From contig MPNW01000284.1 of NCBI GenBank assembly GCA_011800805.1, positions 44,751 through 81,620 of the forward strand: 36,870 bases of DNA, given 5' to 3'. This DNA comes from Hirudo medicinalis. Taxonomy: Eukaryota > Annelida > Clitellata > Hirudinida > Hirudinidae. Every line of letters begins with the position of its first letter. Positions within the stretch are counted from its first letter, which is position 1. A model generated the notes under the pieces. That model did not search any database, was not told where the DNA came from, and saw only the letters and a list, made by a program, of their open reading frames with translations. A program made the translations under genes and the position numbers. Below are positions 30,787 to 36,870 of this stretch, piece after piece.

Positions 30787-31984
30787 AATTAGGGAATATT
30801 TTAGAATTTTTTTGACAAAATTTTTATTTTAAGCTTCAAGAATTATCGATTCAAATTTTTTCAAAATTACGAGGTAATTGTATGCTGAAGTGTCTATGTA
30901 TGGCTATGATGACGATGATGATGATGATAATGATGACGATGATGATGATGATGATGATGATGATGGTGATGAGACTTAAAGTTGAAAGCAAGTAATATTC
31001 TCATTTATTTGTTATTGTTTAATATTTAAATTTTTTTTCATTAAAAACAAACACGAAACACTTCGTGCACACCATCCTGAGTGAACAACGAACATCAAAC
31101 AAAACGAAAATCCTTTTTTAACAAACAAAAAAAAATCTTCCATCGCTGAAAATTGAGTGCAAAAGTCTCGCATTAAGTTTGAGTTTCAGTTCCAGTTGTT
31201 TGACTAGCAAGCTATGTTCAGAACGATGGAGCGATGATGGTAAGCAAAAGGGTCTGTATTCTAAATTCATATTCTTGGGTTTCAAAATCATCCAAGAAAA
31301 TATGGAAATAATTTTCTCTCGCATCGTTGGGCAACTGATTGAAGTAGAAGAACATTTGCAGGAGTGTTACGATGCCTACAACAAGTTGAGATTGTCAGTC
31401 GCACTGACTTGTTGTAAGTCACCCACTAAACCAAAAACATCGATAGCACGAATGACATTCAGAAAATGGTTGCTTATTTAAAGATACACAAAATGATACA
31501 AATTGATGATAAAGCTAAGAAATACATTTTCGTTTGATCGCAATTTAATTAATTTTATTGCAAAATCACAAAAAACATTTTCTCAGTTGAACAATGTAAT
31601 GACGCTTACTCGGTTGTTAAGGTGATGCTGATCAACAAGACCATGAGAATGAATATTCCATAAATATGCCGTTTGAAAGAAAAATATAAAGATATTATTT
31701 AAATTAAAATTACAATGTTTGAATAATAATGATAATTAATAATGTCAATATTATTATTAGTATTTATTATTATTATTTGTTATTATTATTATTAATAATA
31801 ATATTATTATTATTATTATTACTATTATTATTATAATTAGTATTATAACATTAGTAATGAGATTGTAATTGTGGCGTATACACAACGGAAGAAAATATTA
31901 TTATTACAAGAATAATCAAATAATTATTAAAGGGATAATTCAATAATTATTAAAATATAAACAAATAATTATTAAAATGTAAAT
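30787..31984. other. Convergent 3' intergenic region
   Basis: Lies between the flippase and filament stop codons. Holds (GAT)n at 30904-30970, an unassigned plus-strand frame at 31179-31481 (contains ENMEIIFSRIVGQLIEVEEH) and ATT-rich repeats at 31725-31855. No gene is supported. Confidence 0.7.
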
Positions 31985-33202
31985 TCACGCATATTTCGTC
32001 TTCTGCACGAACGAAGCTTTCTCCTGAAAACATGAAAAAAATCATTTTCATGATCGATTTTATGTTTTATTTCAAATTTAAAAAAAATTGTTGTCCTCAA
32101 GAGACTCAAAAGTCCAAAAAGCTACATGAAATGGTTTTATTGGAAGTTAAAATAATAAGTTATTACATATTATAATAATATTATTGCAATAATGATATTA
32201 TTTATTGCATAATTATGCAGCATTTGCCTGACCAAATAAAAATCGAACATCAATATTTACAATTACCCGATATTTGAAGTGCGTAATACCTAATACCTTT
32301 GCTGATGTCAAGACACCAACCACCTCAAATCAGAGCAGTACTCATAAGGCAAACGATTAAAACAAGCAAATGAAAGATAATTAATAATTAACCAGTAATA
32401 ATAGTTATTTATATTAATTACTAACAATTAACTATTATCATTACTAACAATTAAATATTATTAATAACAATTAATTAGTAACATCATTACTAATAATAAA
32501 TAATGATTAATTATTACTTTATATTACTTAATTAATATTACAATTAAATTAATAATTAATATTATTTTATTTTTAATGGTCTTTAATATATTAATTAATA
32601 TAATTAATATTGATTAATATTAGTAAGTAATATTAGTTATTAATAATTATTAATAAATAAACCACTGAAACATCACCTCGTCATGGGAGTTGTAAAGAGT
32701 GGTTGTCGTGGTTTGGACTCCATTTTTCCAGGAACCTGCGTGGAAAATCAAATCATTTTCTTCCACTGACGATGGAGACTTGCTTACCGACCAAACCTGG
32801 AATCATCCGATTCGCAACTTAGAGTTTATTTGTAATCATTCATTTTTATTTTCTTAACAATTGTAGAGTTTGGCCATCAATTATATTTGTGACGTTTTAT
32901 CTAATTATTTGCTGTTTAATTTATTCTTAATTTGCACGCTGTTAATAATGTTTAATTGAATCACAATCATGTCAAATCATTGTGTTGCATTTTCTAAGCG
33001 ATAGTTATTTTTATTTTTGGTCAATTCAACTTCTAAATCTCAAATATATCAATAAATCCAGTCACCTTTATTTTTATTCCAGGTGGTATGGTTACCTGTT
33101 CGAAGAAATACCTGATAGGTGCAGTGTCATCCACTGTTCTTTCCAGGTACCATCCATTTAAATGTTCCGCCTTAGGAAATAAATATGTACTTAATAATAA
33201 TG

Positions 33203-33250
<48 letters not shown>

Positions 33251-33285
33251 NATAATAATAACAGTAATAATAATAATAATAATAT

Positions 33286-33322
<37 letters not shown>

Positions 33323-34647
33323 TATCTTTAATTAACTATTCATGCAAACATTAAGATTGCAGTTTCAGGAAAACTAAATTTGTGAATAATTGAAAAACAA
33401 CCAATGCATGCAAAATATTGACAAATTTTCAAGTAAATAAGAATTAACAATTTTAAATTAATTTTGACAAATTTCTTAGAAAAAAACAAATAAAAATATT
33501 TCGTCCAATAGATGAAATCACACAAAAATCTCACCTGAACTCCGAAATTTTCGATGGCAACGAAGGAGCCATCCTCAGCACATTCCGTTATTGAAATGCT
33601 GCCCTTGCTGACCTTTTGAACTCTGACCTTCGATGACATTTCACCTTTCACGGTTGACTGAGAATCCATCGACATGGTTTCTGAACGTGTTGAAATGATT
33701 ACAGTAATAATGAATGCAATCATTATCAACACACGCATAATAATATTATAATAAATTGGTTCAATAATTAATTATTTCAATAAATCTCAACCTGAGGATG
33801 TGACATCAGTCACGTGAGTGTTCTGAGGATGTTTGACCTTCCTTTCTTCGGAATTGATACTCATCTCCTGCTCGAAGACCTCCTTTGACCTGCTTTGCAT
33901 AACCTCATGCATAACCTTGTTAGCATATTAATTCTCATGAATATTAAGCGTATGCAGATTATTCGTTGGTTTGCCAGTAAATTAGCATATTTCATGGTTC
34001 TGTTTTAAAAAGGCTATATTTTTGTTGTAATTACTATTAACATTATAACAATAATTATAATTATGTTATATTAAATTGTACGTTGGAGAATAACTTGGCT
34101 ACGACTAGTAATTAAAACATCGCAATTGGTTTCACAACTGCACTTTCCACATCACCACATATACAATTAACACCTCAACAACCACAACAACAACCACAAC
34201 AACAACAACTGACCCTCCTGTCGTTTGGTTGACAATCTTCTTGTAGTCCATCAACTCCCTTTCCAATGCCAGCCCTGCATCGGAGGTGGAATGAAGTTCA
34301 TCCAGTACTGACTTCAGCTCTGCTTTCAGACTTGGAAAATGGATGGAAGTGTCATCATGACGATGATGCTGACGATGACGACTACGACGACGATGATGAT
34401 AATGATGGTGATGATGATGATGATGATGACAATGACAATGACGAAGATTGTCACGGTGCAATATTAATATATATTATTATCATTAATATAATCATCAACA
34501 CTGATTACCTGACATTTACGATCATTTGTCAGACCTAAATGATTCTTGTCATCCATAAATATTCTTCACACACCAACGTAACTACTGTACTTGGCTCCTC
34601 ATTATCAAAGATTAGTACAGGTACAACAATGATGAAGATTAATAATA

Positions 34648-34678
<31 letters not shown>

Positions 34679-36747
34679 GAAGAAGAAGAAAATGATGATG
34701 ATGATGGTATTAATAGTAATCATAATGTTAGTTGATTTACATTGTGCAATAAGCCTAGCATAAGAGACTTGGTTCTCGATGATTGTTGGTTTGTTATTTT
34801 GGTTTGCCAGATGTTGAAAGTTGTGACTTAAGACAATTAATGGATGAAAATAAACGTGATTGAATGACTTTAAAGATGACTTTATTAACCTGATGTTTTC
34901 AAACATGACTTTGTTGAATTGAGCCTCCTGGTCGGATGACAGACCATCTCTTTGTCTCCTCATGGATTCAATTTCTTTTATCAGCAACTTATTCTGATAA
35001 ACAATTTTCCAATCTTATCGTATTTCTTTACTATTAATAATCTGATGTACAAATAAATTATGTACAAAAAGAAAAATATATAATGACGTAATTGTTAATA
35101 TAATGCCTAATAAATTCACTGTCACATTCAATGAGTTATAATAAGGGAAGGATTTAGAATTTAGAATTTAAGATTTGCATTACAATTTAAAGCAATCTAA
35201 GCTAATAATAAATAACAATATTATTATTATTAACATTATCAAATTAATAATAATTATTATTATTATAGTAATTATTATTACAATAATTAACAATATTAAT
35301 AATAACAATTATTAATATATTATCATTAATTAATAATTATTAATTAATACAATAATTATATTAATAATATTATTATTATTATTGATAATGATTATTGATG
35401 TTGTTATTATTATAAGAATATTAATTAATAATAATAATTATTATTATTATTTTATTAATTTAATTAATTTATAATTAATTAATAATTAATAATAATAATT
35501 GTTGTTGTTGTAGTTATTATAAATATATTTATTGTTATTATTATTATGTTAAAAATAATACTATCCACTTAATATTTAACTGTTATATTAATTATAATAT
35601 TAAATCAATTATTAATTAATTATTACATTAGTAATAAAAATTTAAATTAATTATAATTAATCATTTATAATTTATAATTAATTTAATAATAATAATAATT
35701 ATTATTATTATAATTACAATATTATTATTATAATTTAATAATAATAATTATTATTATTATTTACACCTTCTCTTCAGTATCCATGAACCTGGTATTGAGT
35801 TCGTTCAAATATGTTTTCATTCGTTGACCTTCATCTTTCGAGTGAGAAATTCCAAGGTCATCCTTATTCGTTCCGCTGATGTATTCTTGAATCTGACATT
35901 GATAAGATGTTTACTTAAACATCGCACGAATCCCAAACTGAGATGATTATAATATGTATTTAAATAACCTCACTCAATAATTTATAACAAAAACATGGAA
36001 GCCCTGAAACAACAAAACAAAACAAAACAAAATATCCTCCAATCAACGTTGGACTTGAGAATGTCAAACCTTCCAATCGTAGGAGGCGACGACGTCATCC
36101 TTGTAGTTGTTCATCTGCTCCTCAAACAACTCCATTATCTCCTTTATTGCTTTGTCCATCTCCGCTTTCCAGAACTCCCTGTTCTCAATTGTTGAGTCTC
36201 TGCAGGCAAGTCCTGCCAGCTCCCTCATCTCCTGTCAAGTGAAATTATAATTATTATAATTATAATTATTATAATATTATTGAAATATTTATTATAATAT
36301 ATAAACTTGGTCGTGAATGATGTTCATGAAGTTCATTTCTTCCTCCAACGTTTGCCTCCTGTTTTCAGAGTCGATGAAGAGGAGAGTTTCGTTGTCGAGA
36401 TCCTGTTTAATTAGTAATTTATAAAGTATTTTATATTTTTTTATTCATTTTCCTTATTATAAATCTCGCCTGTTTATAATAATTTGTGCCTGTTTATAAC
36501 AATTTATTCCTATTTATAACAATTTAAGCAGCAATTAGTATTTAAGTGCAGGCTAATTTACTTAATTTTTTAGAAGTTTTTCAAATCAAATTGCAGCTGT
36601 TTCATTTTTTGAAAACCTTTCCTTAATTTGGATTTATTTAGAATTCTTTTTTTTTACAATTTGTGGTTTTAAAGGAGAAGAAATCTCGTGGACCTGAGGC
36701 TTTTTTGAGATGAACATGGTCGTTAAAATATAATTATCTAGTCGTTA

Positions 36748-36794
<47 letters not shown>

Positions 36795-36870
36795 TAATAA
36801 TAATAATAATACAAGTATTGTTACTGATTTTGTCTTTTCCAGCTGTTGTGTCAGTTTGGAGATTCTACTC
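31985..36870 (-). CDS. Intermediate filament protein with lamin tail domain (N-terminus outside window)
   Basis: Coiled-coil cytoskeletal filament subunit. Exons: 36870-36825 (partial), 36402-36307, 36231-36070, 35892-35767, 34993-34890, 34330-34214, 33889-33792, 33680-33535, 33170-33066, 32796-32677, 32023-31985; all phases agree. Rod: DLDNETLLFIDSENRRQTLE and EEEMNFMNIIHDQ (coil 1B), then REL.GLACRDSTIENREFWK and MDKAIKEIMELFEEQMNNYK (start of coil 2), ending LALERELMDYKKIV. Tail: SKGSISITECAEDGSFVAIEN, LNGWYLERTV, VTIPPGIKIKVWS and AGSWKNGVQTTTTLYNSHDE are the lamin tail (Ig-like) core. It ends QKTKYA with no CaaX box, which argues against a nuclear lamin and for a protostome cytoplasmic filament. 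The head and first part of the rod lie beyond 36870. Confidence 0.95.
33195..33322. repeat. (AAT)n microsatellite with an N join at 33251
   Basis: AAT array in the intron between two lamin-tail exons; a single N marks an unresolved length. Confidence 0.95.
34341..34445. repeat. GAT/GAC-rich array next to a filament exon
   Basis: Imperfect GATGAC/GATGAT repeat directly upstream (minus-strand sense) of the acceptor for the last rod exon at 34330. Confidence 0.8.
35200..35760. repeat. Very AT-rich ATT/TAA block in a filament intron
   Basis: About 560 bases almost entirely of ATT, TAA and ATA units, ending at the donor of the exon 35892-35767. Many short palindromes (TTAATTAA, AATAATTATTATT). 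Confidence 0.85.
36747..36811. repeat. (AAT)n microsatellite
   Basis: AAT array with one AAC, about 15 bases from the donor of the partial rod exon at 36825. Confidence 0.9.

Noticed and set aside
31179..31481. 100-codon plus-strand frame between the convergent genes
   Set aside because: Somewhat protein-like, but no promoter, splice partner or family; the opposite strand is also open.
31606..31690. Minus-strand hydrophobic C-terminus (GIFILMVLLISITLTTE)
   Set aside because: Looks like a membrane-tail exon, but no AG acceptor lies within 80 bases upstream and no partner exon was found.

Overview
This is animal nuclear DNA: about 37 kb, AT-rich, full of introns, dense in trinucleotide microsatellites, and broken by one 404-base run of N (25454-25857) and four single-N joins (13534, 18528, 24804, 33251). 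The gene content points to a lophotrochozoan, most likely an annelid such as a leech. The main clue is a cytoplasmic-type intermediate filament gene that keeps a lamin tail domain, beside Zic, CD73-type 5'-nucleotidase and ATP11-type flippase genes. The taxon is inference; the gene families are read directly from spliced translations.

Layout: (1) 214-4539, minus strand: eight in-phase exons of a secreted or GPI-type 5'-nucleotidase, complete at the N-terminus; the last C-terminal residues lie beyond base 1. (2) 4540-6815: intergenic, with a CRE/forkhead/CCAAT promoter cluster and several microsatellites. (3) 6816-11674, minus: a two-exon Zic transcription factor with five zinc fingers. Its 3.1 kb intron holds a degenerate tRNA-Glu-like element and a 563-bp inverted-repeat element flanked by TA, which looks like a Tc1/mariner-type MITE. 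(4) 11675-22236: a 10.5 kb divergent intergenic region between Zic and the flippase. It has no recognisable conserved gene, but holds promoter-like clusters, two small candidate ORFs, a GC-raised block with open frames on both strands, tandem repeats and a seven-unit DR4-like nuclear-receptor half-site array. (5) 22237-30786, plus: a class-6 P4-ATPase (ATP11-like) in more than 20 exons; the exons expected to carry the DKTGT phosphorylation site fall in the assembly gap. (6) 30787-31984: convergent 3' region. (7) 31985-36870, minus: eleven exons of an intermediate filament gene with rod and lamin tail domain, N-terminal part outside the window.

The four genes do not form a pathway: they are a neural/developmental regulator, an ectoenzyme, a lipid flippase and a cytoskeletal protein, as expected for unlinked metazoan neighbours. 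Exon boundaries were derived by hand from GT-AG (one clear GC-AG) sites with phase bookkeeping. They are consistent through the nucleotidase, Zic and filament genes. In the flippase they are consistent except around TM4/gap and at the C-terminal tail. No bacterial, viral or CRISPR features were seen. I did not find a clearly new biological system; the more unusual items are listed as findings.
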